Numbered from the stretch's first letter, positions 7,735 to 16,554 are shown. The stretch is DNA of 29,629 bases from an uncultured Oscillospiraceae bacterium (GCA_934565415.1 CAKTHQ010000028.1:1-29629); one strand, 5' to 3'. The notes: a model not told the origin generated them from the sequence alone. Numbers and translations: made by a program.

Positions 7735-10700
7735 ATGAGCAGAAGAGTTCTCAGTCTGCTGCTGGCGCTGGCCATGGTGCTGTCCATGGTCCCGGTGGTA
7801 GGCTCCGCGGACACCGGGGACACAGACTGGTCGCTGTCCGCCCAGGTGGAGCGGACGGACAACCAGGTAGTGGCCCACATCGACTACAGGATCCCGGACC
7901 GGACCTTTACCGCCGGAAAGAGCTACTACTTTGTGGTGGCGGCCTATGACAGGGAGTACAGGCTCCTGGACTCCGGCTACGCCCAGAAGCGGCTGCATGA
8001 CCAGGAAGGAAACCTGTCCGTTTCCCTCGGCAAGGATCTGCCGGAAGACTGCGGCGTTGAAGTGTACCTTCTGGATGAGGGGTATGTGGCCCTGTGCTAC
8101 CCCGCGCCAGCAAACTGGATCGGAAGCGGCACCGAAGACGGCCAGGACGAGGCGCTGAACACCCCGGAGGAGACGGAGCCGACTGAAATCACCGAGCCTA
8201 CGGAAGAAACCGAGCCTACCGAGGCCACGGAACCCACGGAACCCACGGAGGTCACAGAGCCTACCGAGGCCACGGAGCCTACGGAAGCCACCGAGGCCAC
8301 AGACCCCGGAGATGCCCAGGAGCCCTCTGCCGGGGAGAAAACCGGGGAGGAAGACTCCCTGGAGGGCTATTACATCGCCCCTGAGGGGGCGAAGCTGACG
8401 GATGCCCCGGTCCTGGAAAATATGGCGGTCTTTACCGGAAAGGACAAGGCGAAAAAGGGGATCCACACCGCCTCCTTCACAGGGCTGATTCCCGGACTGC
8501 GCTACACCTTCATTGCCAGCCGTTCCCCGGGCAGCCTGGAAAAGGAGGACCTGAAGTTCATCACCATAGGCTATGCCGATGCCAACGGAAATCTCAGCAT
8601 TGAATACTTACCAAAAGACGAGGAAGGGACCATTGTCCAGCTCTATGGCTACGATCCTTTGGAGATCTGGCCCAACTGCGATTATTTTACCCTCCGGCCC
8701 GGGGAGAGCGTGGACCTGTGGTTCCTCTCCACCGCCTGGCAGAAGGCCGATATCCACATCGAGTGCGTGGACTGTCCTGAGGAGCTGACCCTGACCCAGA
8801 GTGAAGAGAGCGAAGGCGACTGGGTCATCACCGCCAGGGAGGACCTGGACCTCCAGGGCCCGGAAATCTGGTATGTTACCTTTAAGGCGGAGGCCATGGA
8901 TCAGTGGGCCTTCATGAAGATCCGGGTGGACCTGGTGCCGAAGGACACCGAGGCCCAGAGCGTCTCCCTGGTGAACACCGCCGTCACCCGGAACCTGTAT
9001 GACGACGCTCCCACGGAGATCCCCATTTTCCTGACCTACCAGGATCCGGAACCCACCACCGATATTCAGGATGTCCAGGCCCTGGACGCCGAGGAGACCA
9101 AGGATAAGCCGGGGCTCATCGAAAGCGTCCGCTTTGCCGACGGCACGGACCCGATGATCCGGACCTTCTTCAAGGTAGAGGTCCAGGATGACCATACCCT
9201 GCTGCTGGACACCGAAACCTACAACCTCGAGAACCAGGCCGATGCCCTGGGAAGCCTGAAGAGCAGCTACAGTGTGGCCTTCACCCTCCGGGTGGGAGAC
9301 CGGGAGCTGACCACGGAGCCCATGAAGCTCACCGTTCAGCAGAAGAAGCCTGCGGTGAAGGCCCAGACGGTGACGCTGAACAGCTGGTATCAGCAGCCCA
9401 AGGAAGAGATCCTGTTTACCGGCGGAACGGTGACGGAGATCAAGACCGTGGACGTGGGAAACCTTCCTGTGAGCTTGGAGCAGAAGACGGGGGAAATCCC
9501 CAGACTGTGCCTGACTGAGCCTGTAAACAAGGACCTCTCCGGCAATGTGAAGGCCAGCTTCCGGGTGGATGGCTGCAATGCGCCGGTCAATGTCACCATT
9601 CCCGTGAAGATCCTGAGCAAAGCCCCGGCCTTCAAGCTGGGCAAGAGCAGCGTGACCCTGAACGCCACCGGCTACAACCTGGTGACGGTGCCCCTGACCT
9701 GCGCCACCAAGGGCCTGGACCTGTCCCAGATGGAGCTCTCCGATGCAGCGCTTTTGGACAGCACCGGAGAAACCCCTCTGGAGGGCTACGATATAAACAT
9801 CAGCCAGGATCTGACGGAGCTGGCGATCCGGACAACCGGCCAGAACCGGCCCATCGGGACCCAAAACGCCATTGTGCGCCTGGGCTTCTACACAAACGGG
9901 ACCCGGGAGCCGGGCGAAAAAATTGTGGACCTGAAGCTGAAGCTCACCGTCAAAGAGCCCAAGCTGAAGCTCAGCACCTCTTCCGTTACCTTCAATATCG
10001 CCCCTTACAGCGCTGAGGGGGACACCCCGGTCAGCGACAAAGCCATGGTGACGTTTGACTCAGACCTGTCCCTGGGCTGCTACAATGGATTCCTGGGCGA
10101 GGGATTCCAGGGCCTGGAATATAAGATCCTCAACAAGGCCAAGGAGGACTGCACGGACCTGTTCACGGTATGCCTCGTGTACGATGGCAAAATGGGCTAT
10201 ATCGGAATCACCCCGGACCTGGCCCGGGTCGACCCCAAGGACACCTACACTCTGACCCTGGGGGTCCCCGGCGGCAAGTCCCCTGCCAAGGTGACCCTGA
10301 AGTTCTCCTCTGCCGCCCCCGCCGTGACCATGAAGGCCCAGGGCAAGCTGGATAGCTTTGAACTCACAGAAAAAGGCTGCGTTAGGCTGACCTTCTCCTT
10401 CAAGAATATGGGCAGCGGCTACGAGTACCTCAAGGATACCATGGAACAGGGCCCGGAGCTGGACCTATACGACAGCAAGGGACGGGAGCTGAATTGGGAC
10501 CTCTGGGGCTGGCAGTATCTGGGCGACAATTACGCCCTCCTATACCCCGATGAGGGCGTGATCCCCGCGGGCAAGTACAAAGCCGTCGTGACCTTCGGCT
10601 ACTGGAACGGCAAGCCCATCACCGCCACCACCACCGTCACCGCCGTCCAGACCCCCACCACCGTGAAGCTCTCCAAGTCCTCGGTGACTCTCCATCCCCT

Positions 10701-11628
10701 GGGCGATGTCCTGGAGCTGACCGCAACACCCAGCCGTGTACCGGAGAAGTCCAAGGATTGGCCGGAGACCCGGCTGGAATACTACAGGGCCGACGGCAAG
10801 ACCCTCTGGGAGGACCAGGACCTGATCTACGCGGATCTGGACCTGGAACACAGCCGCCTGATAGTCATCCCCAAGGGCACCGTCCCCGAAAAGGACACCA
10901 CCGTCAAGATCAAGATCATCCCCGAGACCAAAGCGGAGAAGAAGTTCCTCTGGCTCACCGTGAAGGTCCTGGGCACCAAGAGCGTGTATACCCTCCAGAA
11001 GCTCACGCCTAAGGTCAGCGGCACCCTGGACCCTGCCAAGCAATGGAATGAACTTACCTTCACCGCAAAACCCAAGGGCCGCGACAGTACAAATTACGTC
11101 GAGTATAACTCCACATGGGTCCTGGAGCGGTCCCAGGATAAGGGCAAGACCTGGCAGAAGGTAAACATGCCGAGCATGGGCGATGAGCGGGACTGGCAGT
11201 ACACCCTCGCCTTCTTGAATTACGGAGATGCGCTGGATCCCAGCTGCAAATACCAGCTCCGGCTCGAACAACACATCGGAAACGCCACCGGCAACCCGGT
11301 GCTCAGCATAACGGCGGCGGTCAAATGCGCCTACGGCTCCAACAAATTTACCGTTGAGGACCCGCCCACCCTTTACAAGCTGGACCCCTGGGCGGACCTG
11401 GACTTCCGCCTGAAGGCCAAGGACGCGAACCAGATCATCGACCACATCCGCCTCAAGGGCAATCCGCCCTTTGAGATCGACGGCTACGGCGAAGACTGGA
11501 CCCTCCGCTACACCGGCGAAAACCCCGACAGCCTGAAACCCACCACCCTGACCCTGGAGATCTTCCTGATGGGCAACCAGAGCACGAAACCCAACGCCAC
11601 AGTGAATATGAAGCTCGCCGTGAAGTAG
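7735..11628 (+). CDS. Large secreted protein with TEPT-rich linker and repeated Ig-like modules
   Basis: I do not recognise a named family. The product has 1297 residues and begins with a Sec signal peptide (SRRVLSLLLALAMVLSMVPVVGSA, cut near 24-26). Residues about 50-120 and 215-310 resemble each other (Y-F-V/I-V-A, then D-x-E/A-N-GNLS, then V-x-L-x-G/D-Y), forming a duplicated beta-rich module. They flank a low-complexity T-E-P linker at 143-189. Further on, units starting KLGKSSVTLN, KLSTSSVTFN and KLSKSSVTLH recur, typical of bacterial Ig-like repeats. There is no LPXTG, SLH or C-terminal membrane segment, so release or non-covalent wall association is inferred. RBS AAAGGAGG precedes the ATG. 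It is the only gene between the two IS copies. A role as surface, adhesin or matrix protein is plausible but unproved. Confidence 0.8.
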   Translation: MSRRVLSLLLALAMVLSMVPVVGSADTGDTDWSLSAQVERTDNQVVAHIDYRIPDRTFTAGKSYYFVVAAYDREYRLLDSGYAQKRLHDQEGNLSVSLGKDLPEDCGVEVYLLDEGYVALCYPAPANWIGSGTEDGQDEALNTPEETEPTEITEPTEETEPTEATEPTEPTEVTEPTEATEPTEATEATDPGDAQEPSAGEKTGEEDSLEGYYIAPEGAKLTDAPVLENMAVFTGKDKAKKGIHTASFTGLIPGLRYTFIASRSPGSLEKEDLKFITIGYADANGNLSIEYLPKDEEGTIVQLYGYDPLEIWPNCDYFTLRPGESVDLWFLSTAWQKADIHIECVDCPEELTLTQSEESEGDWVITAREDLDLQGPEIWYVTFKAEAMDQWAFMKIRVDLVPKDTEAQSVSLVNTAVTRNLYDDAPTEIPIFLTYQDPEPTTDIQDVQALDAEETKDKPGLIESVRFADGTDPMIRTFFKVEVQDDHTLLLDTETYNLENQADALGSLKSSYSVAFTLRVGDRELTTEPMKLTVQQKKPAVKAQTVTLNSWYQQPKEEILFTGGTVTEIKTVDVGNLPVSLEQKTGEIPRLCLTEPVNKDLSGNVKASFRVDGCNAPVNVTIPVKILSKAPAFKLGKSSVTLNATGYNLVTVPLTCATKGLDLSQMELSDAALLDSTGETPLEGYDINISQDLTELAIRTTGQNRPIGTQNAIVRLGFYTNGTREPGEKIVDLKLKLTVKEPKLKLSTSSVTFNIAPYSAEGDTPVSDKAMVTFDSDLSLGCYNGFLGEGFQGLEYKILNKAKEDCTDLFTVCLVYDGKMGYIGITPDLARVDPKDTYTLTLGVPGGKSPAKVTLKFSSAAPAVTMKAQGKLDSFELTEKGCVRLTFSFKNMGSGYEYLKDTMEQGPELDLYDSKGRELNWDLWGWQYLGDNYALLYPDEGVIPAGKYKAVVTFGYWNGKPITATTTVTAVQTPTTVKLSKSSVTLHPLGDVLELTATPSRVPEKSKDWPETRLEYYRADGKTLWEDQDLIYADLDLEHSRLIVIPKGTVPEKDTTVKIKIIPETKAEKKFLWLTVKVLGTKSVYTLQKLTPKVSGTLDPAKQWNELTFTAKPKGRDSTNYVEYNSTWVLERSQDKGKTWQKVNMPSMGDERDWQYTLAFLNYGDALDPSCKYQLRLEQHIGNATGNPVLSITAAVKCAYGSNKFTVEDPPTLYKLDPWADLDFRLKAKDANQIIDHIRLKGNPPFEIDGYGEDWTLRYTGENPDSLKPTTLTLEIFLMGNQSTKPNATVNMKLAVK

Positions 11629-11645
11629 TTATCTTTCCTTTTGCG

Positions 11646-11672
11646 GGGCTGTCTCGAAAAGACAAAGAGCCC
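11646..11672 (+). terminator. Possible hairpin after the passenger gene
   Basis: GGGCT / AGCCC with inner GTCT / AGAC forms a stem-loop 18 bases after the stop. It lacks a T run, so termination is weakly supported. Confidence 0.3.
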
Positions 11673-11684
11673 AAATAGAAGAAC

Positions 11685-11698
11685 TGTCATTGCGAACC
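11685..11698 (+). repeat. Half-copy of the TGTCATTGCGA palindromic repeat next to the right IS
   Basis: CTGTCATTGCGAAC and the following C abut the left end of the second IS copy. They match one arm of the repeat split by the composite transposon. The second arm is missing, so this IS copy also appears to have entered such a repeat. Confidence 0.5.
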
Positions 11699-13373
11699 CA
11701 ATGTCACTAAGTTAAGCCAAAATGCCCCGCTACACTCAAAATTGAGCTGTAGCGGGGTGCTTTTTTCGTGTTTTTTTCAAAAACCACTTGACAAATATGC
11801 AATTTCGTGCGGCCATTTTGCTAAGTGCGCTTAGCAAAATGGCCCTTGTAGTTAGAAGTGTCTCTCGACACAAAAACTACAAGGAGGATTACCTATGACC
11901 GCCGAATACATCAAGCAATCTTTACTGAATTCCATTCAATTTCTTACCGATTATAAGCGGGATTATTCAAGGCATCCTGAAACAGACTATACCAGAAACC
12001 GAAAAATTCCTTTCGACAAAACCATAGCTGCGGTTCTCTCATTTCGGGGAGGAACATTAACCAACGACCTGCTGGATTTTTTTGGATTAGATAAATCTAT
12101 ACCATCTTCCTCAGCCTTTATTCAGCAACGCGCAAAAATTACTCCGGATGCTTTTGAAAAACTGTTTGAGCATTTTACGCACAGTGTTTGTAGCGAAAAG
12201 CTTTATAAGGGGTATCGGCTGCTTGCTGTCGATGGTTCAGAATTGGAAATCGCTGCAAACCCGGACGATCCGGAGTCCTTTGTTTCCCGTAAAGATGAAA
12301 AAAAGTCCTATAACTTACTTCATATCAATGCAACGTATGATTTACTTCAATATCTATATCTGGATGTCATTCTTCAAAAACTCAGAAATATGGATGAATG
12401 CGGTGCATTGACGACGATGGTGGATCGCTCCGATATCCCGAAAGCTCTGGTACTTGCTGACAGAAATTACGAATCCTATAACAATCTTGCTCATATTCAG
12501 CAGAAAAACTGGGCATTCCTCTTCCGTATCAAGGATGGTAAAACTGGGATTGGTGCTGGCCTGGAACTCCCTGATTCTGACGAATTTGATGTGCCAATTC
12601 ATCTCAATATTACAAATCGAATAACAAATGATGTTAAAAAGTTGCTGCAAATCGATAATTGCTGCAAATATATTCCCAGGCAGAATCGTTTTGACTTTCT
12701 TCCCAAAGACTGTGATAGGTCTGATCCTGTCCAGTTTTACGAACTTAACTTTAGAATTGTCCGATTCAAAATATCGGATGATTCATTCGAAACGATTATC
12801 ACGAACCTGGAGCAGCAATCTTTCCCTGTTTCTGAACTCAAACAGCTTTATGCCATGCGCTGGGGAATTGAAACCTCTTTCCGTGATCTGAAATACACCC
12901 TCGGACTACTGCATTTGCACTCAAAAAAGGTGGACTTCGTTCATCAGGAAATCTTTGCAAAGCTTACTATGTTCAACTTCTGCCAACTGATTACCCAATC
13001 CGTAGTCATCCAACAGAAAAAGAAGAAATACGCCTACAAGGTCAATTTCTCCGTTGCCACTCATATTTGCCTGCAATTCTTTCTTGGTAAAGTCTGTCCA
13101 CCCAATGTCGAAGCCTTACTTATGAGATACATTTCGCCTATTCGACCAAGCCGTAAGTGTTCTCGTAAGATAATACGGAATCCTCCCGCCAGCTTCACTT
13201 ATAGAGTAGCATAATTTATTCTTTTTGAATAGCTTTTTTTAGCGGATTTTTCGATCCGCTTTCTTGTCATGCCTTTTTTCAAGAAAACAGCACACAATCG
13301 CTGTTCCGTAGCGCTGTGTGCTGTTCTCGTTCCTATTTTAACTTTTTCGCTTGGTGCTAACTTAGTGACATTG
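11699..13373 (+). mobile_element. IS4-family insertion sequence, right copy
   Basis: Same 1675-bp element as at 5827, same orientation, offset 5872 bases. It ends in TAACTTAGTGACATTG, the inverted complement of its left end. Its hairpins lie at 11725-11766 and 11811-11844, with post-transposase stems at 13241-13324. Confidence 0.9.
11895..13214 (+). CDS. IS4-family DDE transposase (right copy)
   Basis: Identical in its 439 residues to the transposase at 6023, including the YREK signature. The RBS AAGGAGG and the structured leader are also the same. Two full-length identical genes mean either copy could mobilise itself or the whole unit. In a short-read assembly, identical copies of this length cannot be phased, so differences between them could have been collapsed. 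Confidence 0.95.
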   Translation: MTAEYIKQSLLNSIQFLTDYKRDYSRHPETDYTRNRKIPFDKTIAAVLSFRGGTLTNDLLDFFGLDKSIPSSSAFIQQRAKITPDAFEKLFEHFTHSVCSEKLYKGYRLLAVDGSELEIAANPDDPESFVSRKDEKKSYNLLHINATYDLLQYLYLDVILQKLRNMDECGALTTMVDRSDIPKALVLADRNYESYNNLAHIQQKNWAFLFRIKDGKTGIGAGLELPDSDEFDVPIHLNITNRITNDVKKLLQIDNCCKYIPRQNRFDFLPKDCDRSDPVQFYELNFRIVRFKISDDSFETIITNLEQQSFPVSELKQLYAMRWGIETSFRDLKYTLGLLHLHSKKVDFVHQEIFAKLTMFNFCQLITQSVVIQQKKKKYAYKVNFSVATHICLQFFLGKVCPPNVEALLMRYISPIRPSRKCSRKIIRNPPASFTYRVA

Positions 13374-13384
13374 GGCTCGCAATG
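13374..13384 (+). repeat. Right target-site duplication of the composite transposon
   Basis: GGCTCGCAATG, partner of 5816-5826 (10 of 11 identical). It overlaps the right arm of the split palindrome (13376-13391), so the target was the arm of that hairpin. Confidence 0.7.
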
Positions 13385-13391
13385 ACATTTT
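13376..13391 (+). repeat. Right arm of the split palindromic repeat
   Basis: CTCGCAATGACATTTT, reverse complement of the arm at 5782-5797 apart from one position. Joining the arms after removing the transposon and one target copy restores a compact hairpin between rsmI and the GGDEF gene. Confidence 0.72.
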
Positions 13392-13476
13392 CTTATTTAC
13401 AAATCATTTACAGTTTTTTCCATTTTTTCCATTTGTAAGATTGCTTCACAAAAAGGGGTTAAGGAGGGGCCATCCG

Positions 13477-14529
13477 ATGACCTATTATACAGCCGCCGTT
13501 GTGCTGTGCATTCTCTCCATGGTAACCATGCAGTCGTGCGTTGGCAGCAGCAATACCCTGTCGGCAGTGGAAAAACGGCATTTCCGTTTCGAGTTTGGGG
13601 CCATCATTCTGGCAGTCGGCTGCGAATGGCTGGGTGTCGCCATGGACGGCACCGGCGGGAACACCCGGCTGCTGCACATTTTTGTGAAGGTTGTGGAATT
13701 TACCGTCGCCCCCTTTATCGGGATTTTTATGGCCCTGATTCTGGAGGCCCCGGGGAAACGGGCTGCAGCCTGGGTTCTGTTTGCCCACGCTTTGCTGGTA
13801 ATTGTCCTTGCCTTTACCGGCGGAATTATTTCCGTAGACGGGGCCAGCGTATATACCCATGGCCCTCTGTATCCCATTTATATGGCCGTTTATTTTTGCG
13901 CCATTTTCTACAGCATTTACGCAGTACTGCGCAGTGTGCGGAAATATCAGTATGGCGGACTTTCTTTTTTGCTGGGAATTCTCCTGTTCACCCTGTCCGG
14001 GTTCCTGCTCCATATTCTCTATAACAGCATTCGTCTGGACTACCTGACCACGGCCATCGCTGCCATTATGCTTTATGTGTTTACCCTGGACATGATTCAG
14101 CAGACCGACGAACTGACAGGGCTTATCAACCGCCGGGGCTACGAAAACCAGCTGGCCCACATGACAGACCCCTGCGTAATTCTCATTGTAGATGTGGACC
14201 GCTTTAAAGCAATCAACGACACCTACGGCCATCAGGCCGGGGACCGGTGCCTGCGGGATACCTTCCTGCGCTACGGCAAAACCTACCGCATCGGCGGCGA
14301 CGAATTCTGCGTAATCCTGACAAGCCACACCCAAAGGGTAGAAGAGTTGATCCGGGACCTGGAAAAGCGCATGGAGAAGGCCCGCCGGGAAGATCCCATG
14401 CTTCCCGTCTTGAGCATCGGCTTTGCCTTCTACGATCCGGACCTCAATTCTCCCGTAGAGGCCGCCGAGGCTGCCGACCGGATGATGTACCAGCATAAGC
14501 TGGCGAAAAAGACAGTGAGGGTGGATTAA
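13477..14529 (+). CDS. Membrane-bound diguanylate cyclase-like GGDEF protein
   Basis: Predicted to make the second messenger cyclic di-GMP from GTP. The 350-residue protein has about seven hydrophobic segments in residues 1-205 and a C-terminal GGDEF domain from about 207. It includes DELTGLINRRGYE (210-222), VDVDRFKAINDTYGH (238-251) and an intact GGDEF motif at 273-277, then SIGFAFYD and ADRMMYQHK. The stretch between GD(R)CLR and GGDEF is about 7-8 residues shorter than usual, and the RxxD inhibitory site expected five residues before the motif is absent. The enzyme may thus lack product inhibition, or may be a modified GGDEF sensor. The start at 13477 follows AAGGAGGGG; an upstream TTG at 13441 is less likely. 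Confidence 0.9.
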   Translation: MTYYTAAVVLCILSMVTMQSCVGSSNTLSAVEKRHFRFEFGAIILAVGCEWLGVAMDGTGGNTRLLHIFVKVVEFTVAPFIGIFMALILEAPGKRAAAWVLFAHALLVIVLAFTGGIISVDGASVYTHGPLYPIYMAVYFCAIFYSIYAVLRSVRKYQYGGLSFLLGILLFTLSGFLLHILYNSIRLDYLTTAIAAIMLYVFTLDMIQQTDELTGLINRRGYENQLAHMTDPCVILIVDVDRFKAINDTYGHQAGDRCLRDTFLRYGKTYRIGGDEFCVILTSHTQRVEELIRDLEKRMEKARREDPMLPVLSIGFAFYDPDLNSPVEAAEAADRMMYQHKLAKKTVRVD

Positions 14530-14542
14530 GTGTATAAAAAAC

Positions 14543-14577
14543 CAGGCTTCCTCAGTTTTTGGGGGGCCTGTTTTTTT
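14543..14577 (+). terminator. Rho-independent terminator after the GGDEF gene
   Basis: CAGGC pairs with GCCTG, with additional CC/GG pairs inside the loop, followed by seven T. Confidence 0.75.
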
Positions 14578-14709
14578 CGGATCAATCGCGTGTATTGGGC
14601 TTCCGGCAGCAGTACGACAAATGGGAAGTTGCAGACCCCCTATCCATAAAACAAACCGTTCTTTTCCCTCCCTCGCCTCCATACTCTTTCTTCAAAGGGG
14701 GGACCTATT

Positions 14710-15279
14710 ATGGTGATGGGATATATTTGGACCGGGATGGTGCTATGCAGCATCCTTTCCGCATTCTGTTTGGGTACCGGGGGCGGCCTGGCCCGGGGTG
14801 CCATGGAGGGCGCTCAGGAGGGGGTCCGGCTGGCCCTTTCCATGGGCGGAAGCCTGTGCCTGTGGACCGGGGTGGGAGCCCTTTTGGAAAAAGGGGGCAT
14901 CACGGCCCTTTTGTCCAGGTTCTTTTCGCCCCTCCTTTTCAGGCTCTTTCCCACATCCAAAAAAGACCCGGATCTGGCAGGGGCTTTGGGAGGCAATCTG
15001 GCCGCCAACCTTCTGGGGCTGGGCAATGCCGCCACCCCAATGGGCATCCGGGCCGCCAAGCTGCTGAAGGCCCACTGTGCCGGGGACGAGCTGTGCCGTC
15101 TGGTGGTGCTCAATACCGCCTCCATCCAGCTGCTGCCTGCCACCGTTTCCGCCATCCGGGCAGGGCTGGGCTGCCAGACCCCCTTTGATATTCTCCCCGC
15201 CGTATGGTTCAGCAGCTTCTTCTCCGCCGGCCTGGGCATCGCCGCGGCAGTGCTCCTGGGAAAGCTGTGGAAGCCATGA
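14710..15279 (+). CDS. spmA: Spore maturation protein A
   Basis: Membrane protein of 189 residues with the nucleoside-recognition (Gate) fold. SpmA and SpmB are needed for full dehydration of the spore core in Bacillus. Recognisable segments are GGLARGAMEGAQEGVRLALSMGG, the LFP..KKDPD turn and NLLGLGNAATPMG, a highly conserved SpmA stretch, followed by NTASIQLLPAT. The ATG at 14710 has AAAGGGGGGA upstream; a second ATG two codons later is nearly equivalent. Its stop overlaps the spmB start by four bases. Its presence points to a sporulating lineage. The transport substrate, if any, is not known. Confidence 0.93.
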   Translation: MVMGYIWTGMVLCSILSAFCLGTGGGLARGAMEGAQEGVRLALSMGGSLCLWTGVGALLEKGGITALLSRFFSPLLFRLFPTSKKDPDLAGALGGNLAANLLGLGNAATPMGIRAAKLLKAHCAGDELCRLVVLNTASIQLLPATVSAIRAGLGCQTPFDILPAVWFSSFFSAGLGIAAAVLLGKLWKP

Positions 15280-15785
15280 CGGACTACCTGGTACCCGGGA
15301 TCCTCCTTGCCGCCTCCCTGGCGGTACTTCGAAAAAATGAGAACGGCTATGCCGTACTCCTGGAGGGCGGCGCCCAGGGGCTCCGGCTTCTGGCCGGGAT
15401 TCTGCCTGCCCTTATCGTGCTTTTAAGCGCCTACGGGATGCTGAAAGCTTCCGGCGGCCTGGCCCTGCTGACAAAGCTCTGCACCCCCCTTCTTTCTGCT
15501 CTGGGCATACCGCCGGAATGTGCAGCCCTGATGCTGCTGCGGCCCATCAGCGGCAGTGCCGCCCTGGCGGTAGGCGCAGAGCTGATGGGCCGCTTTGGGG
15601 TGGATTCCCCCATTGGCCGTACCGCCGCCGTTATGCTGGGCTCCACGGAAACCACCTTTTATGTACTGAGCGTCTACTTTGGAGCCGCCGGAATCACCCG
15701 CACCCGCTATGCCCTCCCGGCGGCGCTTCTGGCAGACCTGGCAGGCTTTCTGGCTTCCGCTTTTGCCGTGCGGATTTTTTTCTGA
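15276..15785 (+). CDS. spmB: Spore maturation protein B
   Basis: Partner of SpmA, 169 residues, multi-pass membrane protein. Diagnostic stretches are LLEGGAQGLRLLAGILPALIV, LLRPISGSAAL and the VMLGSTETTFYVLSVYFGA block, the SpmB hallmark. The ATG lies in the ATGA overlap with spmA, implying coupled translation, so the longer reading frame starting upstream within spmA is not used. No strong terminator follows; a small CCTGC/GCAGG hairpin near 15810 is the only candidate. Confidence 0.93.
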   Translation: MTDYLVPGILLAASLAVLRKNENGYAVLLEGGAQGLRLLAGILPALIVLLSAYGMLKASGGLALLTKLCTPLLSALGIPPECAALMLLRPISGSAALAVGAELMGRFGVDSPIGRTAAVMLGSTETTFYVLSVYFGAAGITRTRYALPAALLADLAGFLASAFAVRIFF

Positions 15786-15916
15786 CCGATTGCCCTACTA
15801 TGCGACGCCTGCCATTAAGCAGGACATATATTTATCATTTTCAACTTTTTTTCAGGTGTCCCGCCCGATTCCAAGCCCTGCCCGGCCGAAGGAAGCAGTG
15901 TTGCATAAAGTAAACG

Positions 15917-15943
15917 AAAAAAGCACCGGACTTTTCAGTCCGG
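15917..15943 (-). terminator. Terminator of the TetR-family gene
   Basis: On the minus strand, CCGGACT, loop GAAA, AGTCCGG, then TGC and six T. It lies 19 bases after the stop codon at 15962. Confidence 0.88.
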
Positions 15944-15961
15944 CGCCTTGCCTGTACAATT

Positions 15962-16519
15962 TCAGAACCCAATCCGGTCGGCAGCATCGCTGATCCAGGG
16001 GGACAGGAAGGAGGCCAGGGCATCGATGCTCTGTACCATGCCGCCCATAAACCAGTCCTCTACCAGGCCTACCACGGCACTGATATAGAATACGCACAGA
16101 TTGTCGTACTCCTCCCGGCCTGGGGCATCCGGGACACTGTCGTAGGACTCCCGGGCCACTTCGATGGTTCTCGCGCGAATCTTATCAAAGATACTTTCCC
16201 GGAAACCGGCAGCAGAAAGGGCCATAAACAGGTCCCGATTCTCCTTCAGATAAGTCAATTGCGCTACGGCGCTCTCCCTTGCGTTAAAGGAATCCGCCGC
16301 CACATCTCCCCACTTGATACCGGAGAGGATCTTGTTCTCCATCTCAGTCTTCAGCTGGGTGATGTTCTTGTAGTTCCGGTAGAAAGTGGAGCGATTAATC
16401 CCGGCCTTCTCGCAAATCTGGGCCGGAGTAATATCGCTGAACGCTTTCTCCTGAAGCAGCCCTACTAAGGCTGCTGATAATTTCTGTTTTGTTTTTCTGA
16501 CGCGTGCATCCTCTGCCAT
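15962..16519 (-). CDS. TetR-family transcriptional regulator
   Basis: One-component regulator of 185 residues. The N-terminal helix-turn-helix is clear: TKQKLSAALVGLLQEKAFSDITPAQICEKAGINRSTFYRNYKN (about 10-52). The C-terminal ligand-binding domain ends in VGLVEDWFMGGM.QS.DALASFLSPWI, resembling the DhaS/TetR_C_7-type group. AAGAGGAGC precedes the ATG. A promoter at 16555-16583 overlaps a candidate operator, suggesting autorepression. The neighbouring divergent gene is the YbaK-like deacylase at 16754, about 235 bases away, which could be a target; no transporter or drug pump is adjacent. Confidence 0.93.
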   Translation of the reverse strand: MAEDARVRKTKQKLSAALVGLLQEKAFSDITPAQICEKAGINRSTFYRNYKNITQLKTEMENKILSGIKWGDVAADSFNARESAVAQLTYLKENRDLFMALSAAGFRESIFDKIRARTIEVARESYDSVPDAPGREEYDNLCVFYISAVVGLVEDWFMGGMVQSIDALASFLSPWISDAADRIGF

Positions 16520-16554
16520 ATGACCGCTCCTCTTGGTTTATTGATTGTGGCTGT

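Larger units (their letters stand above)
5827..13373 (+). mobile_element. Composite transposon: two direct IS4-family copies around a secreted-protein gene
   Basis: Two apparently identical 1675-bp IS copies in the same orientation, offset 5872 bases, bound a 4.2-kb interior with one large gene (7735-11628). The outer flanks carry an 11-bp near-perfect direct repeat, whereas the inner flanks (CAGTATTCGCC at 7502 and GTCATTGCGAACC ending 11698) do not match each other or the outer ones. This is the pattern of a unit that moved as a whole. Homologous recombination between independent IS copies, or a repeat-driven assembly join, are alternatives. The interior has a high-GC, host-like composition while the IS copies are AT-rich. 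Confidence 0.65.

Noticed and set aside
7397..7738. Open frame spanning the right end of the first IS copy
   Set aside because: It crosses the IS boundary and hairpins, contains a long hydrophobic run encoded by T-rich sequence and has no ribosome binding site.
8155..8310. Short tandem DNA repeat resembling a CRISPR or minisatellite
   Set aside because: It encodes an in-frame T-E-P/A linker, units vary at the third codon position and no spacers exist.
8608..9864. Long minus-strand frame inside the secreted-protein gene
   Set aside because: The plus-strand gene has a signal peptide, RBS, promoter and repeat structure; the antisense frame has none of these.
13459..14682. Long minus-strand frame opposite the GGDEF gene
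   Set aside because: The opposite strand carries an unmistakable GGDEF domain, and the frame runs through its terminator.
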